64,000 nt of DNA, from positions 1 through 64,000 of the forward strand of contig NZ_JABFBC010000004.1 of assembly GCF_013093415.1 (NCBI RefSeq). Direction: 5' to 3'. This stretch comes from Halovulum dunhuangense (GTDB lineage Bacteria > Pseudomonadota > Alphaproteobacteria > Rhodobacterales > Rhodobacteraceae). Shown piece by piece: positions 33,877 through 43,451 of the stretch; position 1 is the stretch's first letter; every line of letters starts with the position of its first letter. The translations under genes were made by a program, and so were the position numbers. The notes under the pieces are model-generated. The model ran no database searches. It saw only the letters and a program-made list of their open reading frames with translations, and was not told where the DNA came from.

Positions 33877-34956
33877 CTATATCCGGCGCTTCAGAAAATA
33901 ATATACTGGTCGTAACGGCTGTTTGATTTTCAACTTTGATATTTTCAAATTATATCGAAAAAGCTCAATCAATATATGAATTTTTTCAAAAAATGATAGG
34001 TGTTTTTTTGAATCAATAAAACAATTTTTATCCAGGAAAAAATTTTCAATGTAAAAAGGCAATCTAAATTCATCGCGTGACAGCGAGGTGCTGAGAAGAT
34101 CAAGCGAAATATAATCAATACGTTCTATTTCATCTGCGATGGTGTTGGCGCTCTTTATTTTTGAGGTACATCTGCCGGAAAAATTGTAGAATGAGGCGCG
34201 CTCAAAGTTTTCGGCTGTTAACCAGCCTGGTCCGCCAAACCTATCGTAGATATACACCGGTCGCCTACTTGCGATAGCGTACTGAACCGTCTTCCCTATA
34301 GTGAGGACCATATCGTGATCCTGAATGTCTCTTGGTGATACACGCTCGTTCTTGAACTCCGATCCCCTTCTCGTAACAGAAAACCCCTTTTCTTCTAATA
34401 TTTTTAAGGCGTTTATAACTTCTTCTGGAAAATGATTTGATACCGCCAAAATGCTTTTTGGCGGATCGCTAGGAGCATCCAGGGAGAAAAATGCCTCTGG
34501 CGCCGGATTGGGAAATAACTTGAGTTTCTCCTCCGGTAAGCCCAGTTCCACCATCTTTTGCATTGTTTCACGACTGTTGCATAAACCACAACTCGAAAAA
34601 AGGGACTCGATATTTGAGCCTGGGAATTCTAGAGGCACATAAGGAGATAGGTGCCCGTATATAATCTTGGGTAGCTTTCCTGCTTTGGCTGCGTGAATGA
34701 GCTGGTTCGCAAACAAGGAAAGAACCTGATGTTGGCAATATACAACATCAAAATCAGCAATTTTAATATTTTTTCTTTTCCGAACGAATGAAATCGAATT
34801 GTATTTGAGTTTTTCTATGAAGCTGTCTCCAAATATATTTGCAAAAACACATACTTCATGCCCTCTTTTTTCGAGCTCTTCTGCAATCTCTATGATTACG
34901 GTTTCGCTTCCTGCCCATTCAAAAAGCTGATTAGTTAAAAGTAGAAAGCGAGCCAT
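33877..34956 (-). CDS. AT-rich glycosyltransferase (GT4/GT-B-like), probably acquired
   Basis: A 359-residue protein beginning FLLLTNQLFEWAGSETVIIEIAEELEKRGHEV, the usual N-terminal Rossmann pattern of GT-B glycosyltransferases. The middle has a CNSRETMQKMVELGLPEEKLKLFPNP segment matching the inter-domain region. The C-terminal 60 residues are basic and Lys/Phe/Ile-rich. The GPGWLTAENFERASF region replaces the usual EGFG motif, so the donor class is uncertain. Base composition is far more AT-rich than every neighbour, and codon use is Lys-, Ile- and Asn-rich, a strong sign of transfer. AAAGG precedes the ATG. Confidence 0.8.
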   Translation of the reverse strand: MARFLLLTNQLFEWAGSETVIIEIAEELEKRGHEVCVFANIFGDSFIEKLKYNSISFVRKRKNIKIADFDVVYCQHQVLSLFANQLIHAAKAGKLPKIIYGHLSPYVPLEFPGSNIESLFSSCGLCNSRETMQKMVELGLPEEKLKLFPNPAPEAFFSLDAPSDPPKSILAVSNHFPEEVINALKILEEKGFSVTRRGSEFKNERVSPRDIQDHDMVLTIGKTVQYAIASRRPVYIYDRFGGPGWLTAENFERASFYNFSGRCTSKIKSANTIADEIERIDYISLDLLSTSLSRDEFRLPFYIENFFLDKNCFIDSKKHLSFFEKIHILIELFRYNLKISKLKIKQPLRPVYYFLKRRI

Positions 34957-34997
34957 TATTGACCTTTTTTAAATTGCGCTGGGCATACAGCACACTT

Positions 34998-36269
34998 TCA
35001 TGTTCTGGGCGGTCCAAGTGACGTTACAATCAGCATGATTACACTACTTCGTATAAACCACGCCCCCGCAAGCGCTGCTGCCGCGCCATGCACGCCCCAC
35101 TGCATGGTGGCCTGCGGGAACGCCAGGATCAAGACCGCGCAGCCCAGCCCTGCGGCCAGCATCGTGGCCCGGCGCCTGCCACGGACCAGCAGCATCTGCG
35201 AGAACCCGGTTGGCAGCACCACCAGCGCGCCGATGATGATGCCCGGTGCGAGCAGGCTGCCGGTCAGCGCGAATTCAGCGCCAAGCACCGTGGTCACGGC
35301 CCACGGCCCCGCGGCGAAACCGAGTGCCGCCGCCCCTCCGAACAGCAGAAGCGCTGCTCCGGCGGTGAGCAGGCCGTAGCCGTGCGCCCGCGGATCCCCG
35401 TTGGCGACCGACCGGCTCAGGGCCGGCAGCGCCGCCTGGTAGAAGGGAATGACGGCCGCCACCAGCAGGTTGCCCACCTGAAGCGCGAGCGCGAACTGGC
35501 CGATGGTGGCCAGGTCCGACGGCCCGAAATGCCGCAGAAGGATCAGCGGGCCGGCCGACAGCCAGGCCGTCAGCATCGCCGTCACCCCCAGCGTCGCGCC
35601 CTGGCCGAGGATGGGGCGGATCTCCGAGGCGGCGATGGTCAGCCGGACCCGTGCGACATGCCTGTTCATCAGGACAAGGCCGAGTGCCGCCTCGGTCATC
35701 ATGGCCAGCGCATGGACGGCCATGATCCCCAGGATGCCGCCCCCCGCCCAGAGCAGGGCGACGCCGGTCGCCACCTCGGCCAGGCGCATAGCGACGGACA
35801 GGCGGACCTGCCGTGCGGGCGACTCGCAGGCGACGAAGACCGTGCGCACCCACAGCGAAAGGCTGCGCCCGACCAGCGCCGGAACCGCCAGAAGCAGGGC
35901 GATGCGGATGGTCGGATCGGGCTCGACGAGGCCGGCATAGGCCGCAAGCCCGGCACCGGCGAGCGCGCCCAGCGCCACGCGGATCGTCAGCGTCGCGCCC
36001 AGGTAGCGCCCGGTGCCCTGCCGCGAGGCGCCCAGCCGGACCGGGATCAGCGCATCGAGCCCGAAGCCCGACAGCCCGACCCCCAGCAGATAGGCCGCCG
36101 CCGCATAGGCCCAGACGCCATAGCCCTCGGCCCCGATGTAGTGCGTGATCGCCAGGATGTAGCCGAAGCGGATCGCCGTCTCGATCCACATGGCGCCCGA
36201 CAGCAGGATGCCGTTGCGGGCGATGGCGCGCAGCCCGGCCCCGAATGTCGGCATCCTTCCGCTCAGCAT
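34998..36269 (-). CDS. Oligosaccharide flippase family protein (Wzx-like)
   Basis: The 423-residue inner-membrane protein has about 12 hydrophobic segments. The family pattern NGILLSGAMWIETAIRFGYILAITHYIGAEGYGVWAYA at the N-terminus is followed by FGLDALIPVRLG, as in polysaccharide exporters of the MATE/MOP group. It would flip lipid-linked repeat units to the periplasm. It lies between the AT-rich glycosyltransferase gene and rfbA on the same strand, so it belongs to the same glycan operon. Confidence 0.88.
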   Translation of the reverse strand: MLSGRMPTFGAGLRAIARNGILLSGAMWIETAIRFGYILAITHYIGAEGYGVWAYAAAAYLLGVGLSGFGLDALIPVRLGASRQGTGRYLGATLTIRVALGALAGAGLAAYAGLVEPDPTIRIALLLAVPALVGRSLSLWVRTVFVACESPARQVRLSVAMRLAEVATGVALLWAGGGILGIMAVHALAMMTEAALGLVLMNRHVARVRLTIAASEIRPILGQGATLGVTAMLTAWLSAGPLILLRHFGPSDLATIGQFALALQVGNLLVAAVIPFYQAALPALSRSVANGDPRAHGYGLLTAGAALLLFGGAAALGFAAGPWAVTTVLGAEFALTGSLLAPGIIIGALVVLPTGFSQMLLVRGRRRATMLAAGLGCAVLILAFPQATMQWGVHGAAAALAGAWFIRSSVIMLIVTSLGPPRT

Positions 36270-36299
36270 CCCGTCATTCCCCGTTTCCCTGCCGGCCGG

Positions 36300-37184
36300 T
36301 CAGCGCCTGCCCAGCACCGCCTCGCGCAGGTACTGGCCATAGCCGGTCTTCTCGAACATCTTCGCGCGCCGTTCCACCGCCTCGGCGTCGATCCAGCCCT
36401 TCTGGAAGGCGATCTCTTCGGGGCAGCCGACCTGGAGACCCTGCCGTTCGGTCAGCGTGCGCACGAAGTTCGAGGCGTCGAGCAGGCTGCCATGGGTTCC
36501 GGTGTCGAGCCAGGCAAAGCCGCGGCCCATCTTCTCCATCCGCAGGCTGCCCTCGGCGCGGTAGAGTTCCAGCAGATCGGCGATCTCCAGCTCCCCGCGG
36601 GCCGAGGGTGTCAGGCGCGCGGCCCGTTCCGGCGCCCGCCCGTCAAGGAAGTAGAGCCCGGTCACCGCGTAGCTGGAGGGGGGGCTTGCGGGCTTCTCGA
36701 CGATCGCGCGCACCTCGCCCTCGGGGCCGAAATCGATCACGCCGTAACGCTGGGGGTCGGTCACATGGTAGCCGAACACGGTGGCGCCGTCGGTCCTGGC
36801 ATCGGCCGTTGCCAGCACTTCCGGCAGGCCGTGGCCGAAGAAGATGTTGTCGCCCAGCACCATCGCCGACGGGGCCCCGGCGAGAAAGTCCTCGGCCAGC
36901 AGATAGGCCTGCGCCAGCCCGTCCGGCAAGGGCTGCGCGATATAGGTGAAGTTCAGGCCCCAATGGCTGCCATCGCCCATCAGGCGCCGGAACTGCGGCT
37001 GATCCTCGGGCGTGGTGATCAGCGCGATTTCCCGGATGCCCGACAGCATCAGCGCGGAAAGCGGGTAAAAGATCATCGGCTTGTCGTAGATCGGCAGCAG
37101 CTGCTTGGAGACGCCCATCGTGATCGGCCAGAGCCGCGTGCCCGACCCGCCGGCCAGAATGATCCCCTTGCGGCGTGTCAGCAT
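36300..37184 (-). CDS. rfbA: Glucose-1-phosphate thymidylyltransferase
   Basis: A 294-residue enzyme that makes dTDP-glucose from dTTP and glucose-1-phosphate, the first step to dTDP-L-rhamnose. The nucleotide-binding [11 protein letters not shown] near residues 13-23, [17 protein letters not shown], and the active-site [11 protein letters not shown] and [15 protein letters not shown] segments match RmlA closely. Length is normal for the family. Its start overlaps the rfbD stop by seven bases. It is the last of the four rfb genes in the direction of transcription. Confidence 0.97.
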   Translation of the reverse strand: MLTRRKGIILAGGSGTRLWPITMGVSKQLLPIYDKPMIFYPLSALMLSGIREIALITTPEDQPQFRRLMGDGSHWGLNFTYIAQPLPDGLAQAYLLAEDFLAGAPSAMVLGDNIFFGHGLPEVLATADARTDGATVFGYHVTDPQRYGVIDFGPEGEVRAIVEKPASPPSSYAVTGLYFLDGRAPERAARLTPSARGELEIADLLELYRAEGSLRMEKMGRGFAWLDTGTHGSLLDASNFVRTLTERQGLQVGCPEEIAFQKGWIDAEAVERRAKMFEKTGYGQYLREAVLGRR

Positions 37185-38035
37185 GCGCCCAGCTCCTTCA
37201 GTATGTCTTGCAGCCCCGTGCGCCAGTCCGGCCGGGCGATCCCGAAATCCCGCTCGAACCCGGAACAGTCGAGGCGCGAGTTCAGCGGGCGGCGCGCCGG
37301 GGTCGGATAGGCCGCGCTCGGTATGTCGAGGATGCGGCAGGGCAGGGTCGCACCGGCCATGACCGCGCGGGCAAGGTCGGCCCAGCTTGCATCCGGCGCC
37401 CCGGCGAAATGATGCGTGCCGCCCGGATGGCCCGCCGCCAGCACCGGCAGCACGGCATGTAGCGCATCCGCGATCGCCGCTGCGGGGGTCGGCCCGCCGA
37501 TCTGGTCCGCCACGACGTTCAGCGTCTGCCGCTCCTGTCCCAGCCGCAGCATGGTCTTGACGAAGTTCGTGCCATGCGCCGAGATCACCCAGCTGGTGCG
37601 CAGGACAAGCGCCCGGGCGCCGCTGTCCCGGATCGCCTGTTCGCCGGCCAGTTTGGACCGGCCATAGGCGCCCAGCGGGTTGGTCGGCGCGTCCGGCGCG
37701 AAAGGACGATCCCCCCGCCCGTCGAAAACGTAGTCCGTGGAAAGATGCAGGAACGGGATCGCCAGTTCGACCGCGGCGCGCGCCATCGCGCCGGGGGCGT
37801 GAGCGTTCACAAGGGTCGCCGCCGCCTCGTCGTCTTCGGCCCGGTCGACCCCGGTCCAGGCGGCAGCGTTGATCACGGCATCGGGGCGATGCGACATGAT
37901 CGCCGCGAAACAGGCCTCGGGGATGCCCAGATCCGCGTCGGCACGGTCGAGAAAGACCATGGCCCGGTCCGCGGGGGCACGGCGCGCCAGTTCCCGCGCG
38001 ACCTGGCCGGTCCTGCCGAAGACCAGAACCCTCAT
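37178..38035 (-). CDS. rfbD: dTDP-4-dehydrorhamnose reductase
   Basis: The 285-residue NADPH enzyme performs the last step to dTDP-L-rhamnose. It starts [18 protein letters not shown] (nucleotide-binding GxxGQ motif), followed by [16 protein letters not shown], the LSTDYVFDG stretch with the catalytic Thr/Tyr, and YGRSKLAGE with the catalytic Lys. I chose the ATG at 38035 because it overlaps the rfbB stop (ATGA) and gives the proper Rossmann start. Confidence 0.96.
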   Translation of the reverse strand: MRVLVFGRTGQVARELARRAPADRAMVFLDRADADLGIPEACFAAIMSHRPDAVINAAAWTGVDRAEDDEAAATLVNAHAPGAMARAAVELAIPFLHLSTDYVFDGRGDRPFAPDAPTNPLGAYGRSKLAGEQAIRDSGARALVLRTSWVISAHGTNFVKTMLRLGQERQTLNVVADQIGGPTPAAAIADALHAVLPVLAAGHPGGTHHFAGAPDASWADLARAVMAGATLPCRILDIPSAAYPTPARRPLNSRLDCSGFERDFGIARPDWRTGLQDILKELGAC

Positions 38036-39075
38036 GCGCTCAGGCCCAGCCGGGCGCCGACCCCGTCGCGCTGCAGCAGGGGGCGCCACCAGTCCTCGTT
38101 CGCGAGATACCAGTCGACCGTCCGCTCCAGCCCTTCGTCGATGGTAAGCGATGGGCGCCAGCCGAGTTCCGTCGCGATGCGGGTCGGGTCGATGGCATAG
38201 CGCGCGTCATGGCCGGGACGGTCGGCGACGAAAGTGACAAGATCGCGGTGCGCGCCCCGGGAACGCGGGCGCTTGCGGTCGAGGATCCCGCAGATCGTGG
38301 TGACGATGTCGATGTTGCGACGCTCGTTCTCGCCGCCGATGGCATAGGTGCGGCCGGGCCTTCCGCGTTCGAGAACCAGCAGAAGCGCCTCGGCGTGATC
38401 CTCGACGAAAAGCCAGTCGCGGATGTTGGCGCCCTTGCCGTAGACGGGCAGGGGCCTGCCCGCCAGGGCATTCAGGATGGTGACAGGGATCAGCTTTTCC
38501 GGGAACTGGTACGGCCCGTAGTTGTTCGAGCAGTTGGTGACGATCACCGGAAGGCCGTATGTCTCGTGCCATGCGCGCACGAGGTGGTCGGACGCCGCCT
38601 TGGACGCCGAGTAGGGCGATCTCGGGTCATAGGGCGAGTCTTCCGTGAAGCGCCCGTCCGGGCCCAGCGAGCCGAAGACCTCGTCGGTCGAAACATGAAG
38701 GAACCGGAATCCGTCGGGCTTTCCCCGTGCGCTCCACCAGGCGCGCGACGCCTCAAGCAGGTTGAATGTCCCCGTGACGTTGGTGTCGATGAAGGCGCGC
38801 GGCCCGTCGATGGACCTGTCCACATGCGACTCTGCCGCAAGATGCAGCACCGCGTCCGGTTCGTGCGTCGCAAGGATCCGGTCGAGCGCGTCGCGGTCGC
38901 GGATGTCGGCATGCTCGAACGCATAGCCGGGGGCGCTGTCCACCGAAGCCAGGTTGGCGGGATTGGCCGCATAGGTCAGCGCATCTAGGTTCACCACGTC
39001 GAAGCCGCGCGCGATGGCCAGTCTTGCGACCGCGGACCCGATGAAACCGGCGCCGCCTGTGACGAGGATCTTCAC
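38032..39075 (-). CDS. rfbB: dTDP-glucose 4,6-dehydratase
   Basis: A 347-residue extended SDR that converts dTDP-glucose to the 4-keto-6-deoxy form. Starting from the GTG at 39075 it reads [18 protein letters not shown] with the GxxGxxG motif, then [25 protein letters not shown], and the catalytic [14 protein letters not shown]. The GTG start overlaps the rfbC stop by four bases (GTGA), so translation is coupled. Length is normal for RmlB. Confidence 0.96.
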   Translation of the reverse strand: MKILVTGGAGFIGSAVARLAIARGFDVVNLDALTYAANPANLASVDSAPGYAFEHADIRDRDALDRILATHEPDAVLHLAAESHVDRSIDGPRAFIDTNVTGTFNLLEASRAWWSARGKPDGFRFLHVSTDEVFGSLGPDGRFTEDSPYDPRSPYSASKAASDHLVRAWHETYGLPVIVTNCSNNYGPYQFPEKLIPVTILNALAGRPLPVYGKGANIRDWLFVEDHAEALLLVLERGRPGRTYAIGGENERRNIDIVTTICGILDRKRPRSRGAHRDLVTFVADRPGHDARYAIDPTRIATELGWRPSLTIDEGLERTVDWYLANEDWWRPLLQRDGVGARLGLSA

Positions 39076-39638
39076 GCGATCTGCCCCTTGCCGAAGGGAG
39101 AGTGAAATCCGGAAAAGGGCACCGCCGCGGCGTCCTTTGGCGAAAGCCTGGGCGCGTCTTTCCAGGGCCAGTCTATCCCGACGCTGTCCCAGCGCACCGC
39201 CCCCTCCAGGTCCGGCGCATAGCTGTCGGAGCACTTGTACTCGACCTCCGAATTCGGCTCCAGCGTGATGAAGCCGTGCAGGAACCCCTCGGGTATGAAG
39301 AACTTCCTGCCATTTCCGGGGGCAAGTTCGATCCCGTGCCAGTGGCCATAGGTGGGCGAGCCCCGTCGAATGTCCACCGCCACGTCGAACACCGCGCCCC
39401 GCACGCAGCGCACCAGCTTGGCCTGCGCGCGCGGCGGTGCCTGGAAATGAAGCCCGCGCAGGGTTCCGGGCGCAAGCGACATCGAATGATTGTCCTGCAC
39501 GAAGGTCACGCCGATGCCTGCCTTGGCGAAATCCCCGGCCGACCAGGTTTCCTCGAAATAGCCCCTGTCATCCACGAAGCGCCGCGGCTCGATGACCAGA
39601 AGGTCGGGCAGGTGGGGGACGGGTCTTGCGTTCAGCAT
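39072..39638 (-). CDS. rfbC: dTDP-4-dehydrorhamnose 3,5-epimerase
   Basis: The 188-residue cupin enzyme has [10 protein letters not shown], the catalytic histidine and basic residues in [24 protein letters not shown], and [27 protein letters not shown]. All are hallmark RmlC segments. It is first in the rfb order C-B-D-A, which then runs into the flippase and glycosyltransferase genes. Its promoter must lie in the 520-base gap before urtA. Confidence 0.96.
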   Translation of the reverse strand: MLNARPVPHLPDLLVIEPRRFVDDRGYFEETWSAGDFAKAGIGVTFVQDNHSMSLAPGTLRGLHFQAPPRAQAKLVRCVRGAVFDVAVDIRRGSPTYGHWHGIELAPGNGRKFFIPEGFLHGFITLEPNSEVEYKCSDSYAPDLEGAVRWDSVGIDWPWKDAPRLSPKDAAAVPFSGFHSPFGKGQIA

Positions 39639-40158
39639 TCATTCACCTCGCGCGCAGGTTACGCGTGTTTGCACGCAACATACACCGCAGTTCGATCCCG
39701 AGGGCAACCGTCGCGAAGTGGTCCGGCCAGCCGCCAGCCGTCGGGATCGGCCCGCCCGGACCCCTGCGCGCCCGCCCGACGGCGCATCGGATCGGCGTGC
39801 CTGCGGGCGGGAGGGGAATCGCATCTGCGCCACGTCGCCATCCGATGCAAGGGGGCGCTGGCGGTGCTCATGATCAATTGATGCACATTGCCCGATCACA
39901 GAGCAGTATTTCTGCTTAAAAACATTTCATGCAAACCGATCGGGCCTTTTTTATGCGCAATTCCTGCGGTGCCGTTCGTCAACCCCTGCTTACTGAGCCC
40001 ATGGCGGTCCCGCGCGGCGGGGCTGTCGGGCGGGGTGGCCTGCGCAGATGCACGATCCCCGTGTGGTGAAACGAAGCGCTGTGCCCGCATCGGCGCCTTT
40101 CCCCTGGAATGGCGGCCGGAGACAGGCGGGTATCCAGTCGGAAGGGGGAATACGCGTT
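39639..40158. other. Divergent intergenic region between rfbC and urtA
   Basis: This 520-base gap holds no convincing gene. Its middle (about 39870-39975) is AT-richer and contains the nested hairpin and T-run listed separately. Promoters for the leftward rfb operon and the rightward urt operon must lie here, but I could not assign them with confidence. Confidence 0.6.
39890..39952 (+). terminator. Nested stem-loop followed by T6 upstream of urtA
   Basis: An outer 8-bp stem (GCCCGATC at 39890-39897 with GATCGGGC at 39938-39945) encloses a perfect inner hairpin (AGCAG-TATTT-CTGCT at 39902-39916). The outer stem is followed by CTTTTTT. It ends 206 bases before the urtA start codon, so it could end a leader transcript or a small RNA. 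Confidence 0.5.
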
Positions 40159-41442
40159 ATGAGAAAAGCAGGTTTTCTTGCCATGGCTTCCACGGCTGCG
40201 ATCATGTCGGCGGGAAGCAGCCTTGCACAGGAGTGTCCCATCAAGGTCGGCGTCCTGCACTCGCTTTCGGGAACGATGGCAATTTCCGAGACGACGCTCA
40301 AGGACACCATGCTGATGCTGGTCGACCAGCAGAACAAGAAGGGTGGCCTGCTGGGGTGCGACCTGGAGGCGGTGGTCGTGGACCCGGCCTCGGACTGGCC
40401 TCTCTTCGCCGAGAAGGCCCGAGAGCTTCTGACCGTGCACGAAGTGGACGTGATGTTCGGCAACTGGACCAGCGTCAGCCGCAAGTCGGTGCTGCCCGTG
40501 ATCGAGGAACTGAACGGGCTTCTGTTCTACCCGGTCCAGTACGAGGGTGAGGAAAGCTCGAAGAACGTGTTCTATACGGGGGCCGCGCCCAACCAGCAGG
40601 CGATCCCGGCGGTGGACTACTTCCTCGAGGAACTGGGTGTCGAGAAGTTCGCGCTGCTCGGGACCGACTATGTCTATCCGCGCACCACGAACAACATCCT
40701 GCAATCCTATCTGATGTCGAAGGGGATCGCGGAAGCGGACATCTTCGTGAACTACACCCCGTTCAGCCATTCCGACTGGTCCACGATCGTTTCCGACGTG
40801 GTCGCGCTCGGGGCCGACGGCAAGCAGGTCGGGGTCGTTTCGACGATCAATGGCGATGCGAATATCGGGTTCTACAAGGAACTGGCCGCGCGCGGCGTGT
40901 CGGCCGACGACATCCCCGTGATCGCGTTCTCGGTGGGCGAGGAGGAACTGTCGGGGCTCGATACCACCAACCTCGTGGGGCACCTGGCCGCCTGGAACTA
41001 CTTCATGTCGGCGGACGCCGAGCAGAATTCGGCCTTCATCGAGGCGTGGCACGCCTTCATCGGCGACGAGAACCGCGTCACCAACGATCCGATGGAGGCG
41101 CATTACATCGGCTTCAACATGTGGGTGAATGCGGCCACGGCAGCGGGCACGACCGATGTCGATGCGGTGCGCAGCGCCATGTACGGTCAGGAATTCCCGA
41201 ACCTGACCGGTGGCACGGCGGTGATGCTGCCGAACCACCACCTCTCGAAGCCGGTGCTGATCGGAGAGATCCGCGCCGACGGGCAGTTCGACATCATCAG
41301 CCAGACCGAGGAAGTTCCGGGTGACGCGTGGACGGACTACCTGCCGGAATCCGCCGTGCTCACCTCTGACTGGAAGGATCTTGGGTGCGGGATGTACAAC
41401 ACCCAGACCCAGACCTGTGTCCAGCTGACGTCGAACTACTGA
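40159..41442 (+). CDS. urtA: Urea ABC transporter substrate-binding protein
   Basis: A 427-residue periplasmic protein with a signal peptide cut after SLAQ at about residue 22. The fold is the branched-chain amino-acid type, and the signatures are those of UrtA: KVGVLHSLSGTMAISE, FYPVQYEGEESSKNVFYTGAAPNQQ and the C-terminal LGCGMYNTQTQTC. It starts at 40159 after a GGGGGA ribosome site. It is first of urtABCDE, and a strong hairpin follows it. Urea import suggests urease or urea carboxylase elsewhere in the genome. Regulation by nitrogen status is expected, but I found no clear sigma-54 site. Confidence 0.97.
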   Translation: MRKAGFLAMASTAAIMSAGSSLAQECPIKVGVLHSLSGTMAISETTLKDTMLMLVDQQNKKGGLLGCDLEAVVVDPASDWPLFAEKARELLTVHEVDVMFGNWTSVSRKSVLPVIEELNGLLFYPVQYEGEESSKNVFYTGAAPNQQAIPAVDYFLEELGVEKFALLGTDYVYPRTTNNILQSYLMSKGIAEADIFVNYTPFSHSDWSTIVSDVVALGADGKQVGVVSTINGDANIGFYKELAARGVSADDIPVIAFSVGEEELSGLDTTNLVGHLAAWNYFMSADAEQNSAFIEAWHAFIGDENRVTNDPMEAHYIGFNMWVNAATAAGTTDVDAVRSAMYGQEFPNLTGGTAVMLPNHHLSKPVLIGEIRADGQFDIISQTEEVPGDAWTDYLPESAVLTSDWKDLGCGMYNTQTQTCVQLTSNY

Positions 41443-41449
41443 CGGTCGC

Positions 41450-41473
41450 GGGCGCGCGCCTTCGCGCGCGCCC
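41450..41473 (+). terminator. Hairpin between urtA and urtB
   Basis: GGGCGCGCGC and GCGCGCGCCC form a perfect 10-bp stem with a CTTC loop, followed by CATTTTCC. It should limit read-through so that the binding protein is made in excess over the membrane subunits. Confidence 0.7.
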
Positions 41474-41497
41474 CATTTTCCTGTTCGGGCAGGCATC

Positions 41498-43447
41498 ATG
41501 CTGCGCATTCTTCTGATCATCGTTGCGCTGCTCGCGGCAGCGCCGGCCCATCTGGTTCGGGCGCAGGGCCTGCAAGAGGTATTGCAGCCCCATGCCGAGG
41601 AGGTGGCGAACCCAAGCCGCCAGCGCGTCGCGGTGGTGCTCGACGCGCTGATCGAGGCGGGGCATCCCGGCGTGTCGGGGTTTCTCGAACGGTGGCAGAA
41701 CCGCGAGGTCGTGCTGAACCGCTCCGACGGGCTGTTCTACTATGCAGGCCAGGCTTCGGACGGGCAGATCGCGCTTCTCGACATCGAGACGGGGCAGGAT
41801 GCGGGGCGCGTGCCCGCCTCGGCCATCCAGGAGATCCGCCCCAACGGGGGCGTCCGGCGCGAGATCGCAGGCGCCCTGGTGCAGTTCCAGTTGTCCGCAC
41901 CGGACATCGTCCTGCGGCGGGATGCGCTCGACACGATCGGGCGGTCCCCCTCTGCCGACCACATGGAGCCGCTGGCCGCATCGCTCGAGGATGAAACGGA
42001 CACCGCCCTGCGGATCCGCAAGGCGCGGCTGCTGGGCCTGTTGCAGGCCCGCTTCGCGGAAACGACCGAGGGCCGCGTCGCTGCGATCGAGGGGCTTGCG
42101 GGGGATGTCTCGGTCGATGTGCGCGCCACGCTGAACCAGATCCTCGCGACCAGCGCGGGCGTCGCGCCGCAACTGCCGGCCGGAAACATCGCCCGCCTGC
42201 TGGAACCCGGAAGCCCCGAACTTTCCCGCGCAGAGGCCTATGCCCGGCTGGTCGAGTCCGGCCTGGCCCCGCCGCGTATCCCCGCGGCGCAGATCAGGGA
42301 TGCGCTGGTGGCCAATGTCGTGGACGGTCGCGCGGGCGGGATTGCCGTCGGGCAACTCGACACCGAGGCGCGCCGGCTCGACGCCTATGCCGCGCTTGCG
42401 GCAGCCGGCACCGTTCCGCCCACCGTGTCCGAGGACGAGGTCCGCGCTGCGCTCGATGCGCATGTCTTCTACCTGGCCTATGCCGACCCCGATGCCGCCG
42501 TGACCCGGGCCGCGGCCCGCGTGCTTGCCGCGATCGAGCGCCGGGTCGCGTTCGATCAGGCGCTGGACCTGGCGCTCGATGCGCTGTCGCTGTCCTCGAT
42601 CTACTTCCTTGCGGCCATCGGACTCGCCATCACCTTCGGGGTGATGGGCGTGATCAACATGGCCCATGGCGAATTCATAATGATGGGTGCCTATACCGGC
42701 TATGTGGTGCAGCTCTTCATCCCCGACTACACGCTGGCGCTGATCGTGGCGCTGCCGCTGGCCTTTGCCGTGACCTTCGGGGCCGGCGTGGCGATGGAAC
42801 GGCTGGTGATCCGCTGGCTTTATCATCGCCCGCTCGAGACGCTGCTTGCCACCTTCGGCATCTCCATCGCGCTGCAACAGCTTGCGAAGAACATCTTCGG
42901 CACGCAGGCGCGGCCGCTGACCGCCCCCGGATGGCTGGATGGCGCGCTGGTCTACAACGAGGTCATCCAGATCAGCCATATCCGTATCGCGATCTTTTTC
43001 CTGGCGCTCATGTTCCTGGGGCTGATCCTGTTCGTGCTGAACCGGACGCGCCTCGGGCTGGAGGTGCGGGCCGTGACCCAGAACCCCGGCATGGCGGCCT
43101 CGATGGGGATCAACCCGGACCGCATCAACATGCTGACCTTCGGGCTGGGCTCGGGCATCGCGGGGATCGCGGGCGTGGCGATAGGGCTCTATGCCAAGGT
43201 CACGTCCGAGATGGGCCAGGACTATATCGTGCAAAGCTTCATGACCGTGGTCGTGGGCGGGGTGGGCAACGTCTGGGGCACGCTTGCGGGTGCGGTGATG
43301 ATCGGAACCCTGCAGAAGGGCATCGAATGGATGAACCCGTCCAACACGCTTGCGGCGCAGACCTACATGATCCTTTTCATCATCCTGTTCATCCAGTTCC
43401 GCCCCAAGGGCATCGTCGCCCTCAAGGGCCGCGCGGCGGAGGCCTGA
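41498..43447 (+). CDS. urtB: Urea ABC transporter permease UrtB with N-terminal extracytoplasmic extension
   Basis: The 649-residue protein has a signal-like N-terminus (residues 1-23) and then about 330 soluble residues rich in Ala, Leu and Arg, with HEAT-like helical repeats. The LivH-type membrane domain starts near residue 360 (ALSLSSIYFLAAIGLAITFGVMGVINMAHGEFIMMGAY). The coupling region VTQNPGMAASMGINPDRIN and the GVGNVWGTLAGAVMIG segment identify it as UrtB. The extension, absent from LivH, is known in many UrtB proteins; its role is unknown. It forms the channel with UrtC. Confidence 0.95.
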   Translation: MLRILLIIVALLAAAPAHLVRAQGLQEVLQPHAEEVANPSRQRVAVVLDALIEAGHPGVSGFLERWQNREVVLNRSDGLFYYAGQASDGQIALLDIETGQDAGRVPASAIQEIRPNGGVRREIAGALVQFQLSAPDIVLRRDALDTIGRSPSADHMEPLAASLEDETDTALRIRKARLLGLLQARFAETTEGRVAAIEGLAGDVSVDVRATLNQILATSAGVAPQLPAGNIARLLEPGSPELSRAEAYARLVESGLAPPRIPAAQIRDALVANVVDGRAGGIAVGQLDTEARRLDAYAALAAAGTVPPTVSEDEVRAALDAHVFYLAYADPDAAVTRAAARVLAAIERRVAFDQALDLALDALSLSSIYFLAAIGLAITFGVMGVINMAHGEFIMMGAYTGYVVQLFIPDYTLALIVALPLAFAVTFGAGVAMERLVIRWLYHRPLETLLATFGISIALQQLAKNIFGTQARPLTAPGWLDGALVYNEVIQISHIRIAIFFLALMFLGLILFVLNRTRLGLEVRAVTQNPGMAASMGINPDRINMLTFGLGSGIAGIAGVAIGLYAKVTSEMGQDYIVQSFMTVVVGGVGNVWGTLAGAVMIGTLQKGIEWMNPSNTLAAQTYMILFIILFIQFRPKGIVALKGRAAEA

Positions 43448-43451
43448 CGCC

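Noticed and set aside
39960-40158. A guanidine-type riboswitch upstream of urtA
   Set aside because: Urea-related genes sometimes carry such elements, but I could not find the conserved ykkC core sequences, only unrelated stems.
39639-40158. A sigma-54 promoter for the urea operon
   Set aside because: No TGGCAC-N5-TTGC match with correct spacing was found in the divergent gap.
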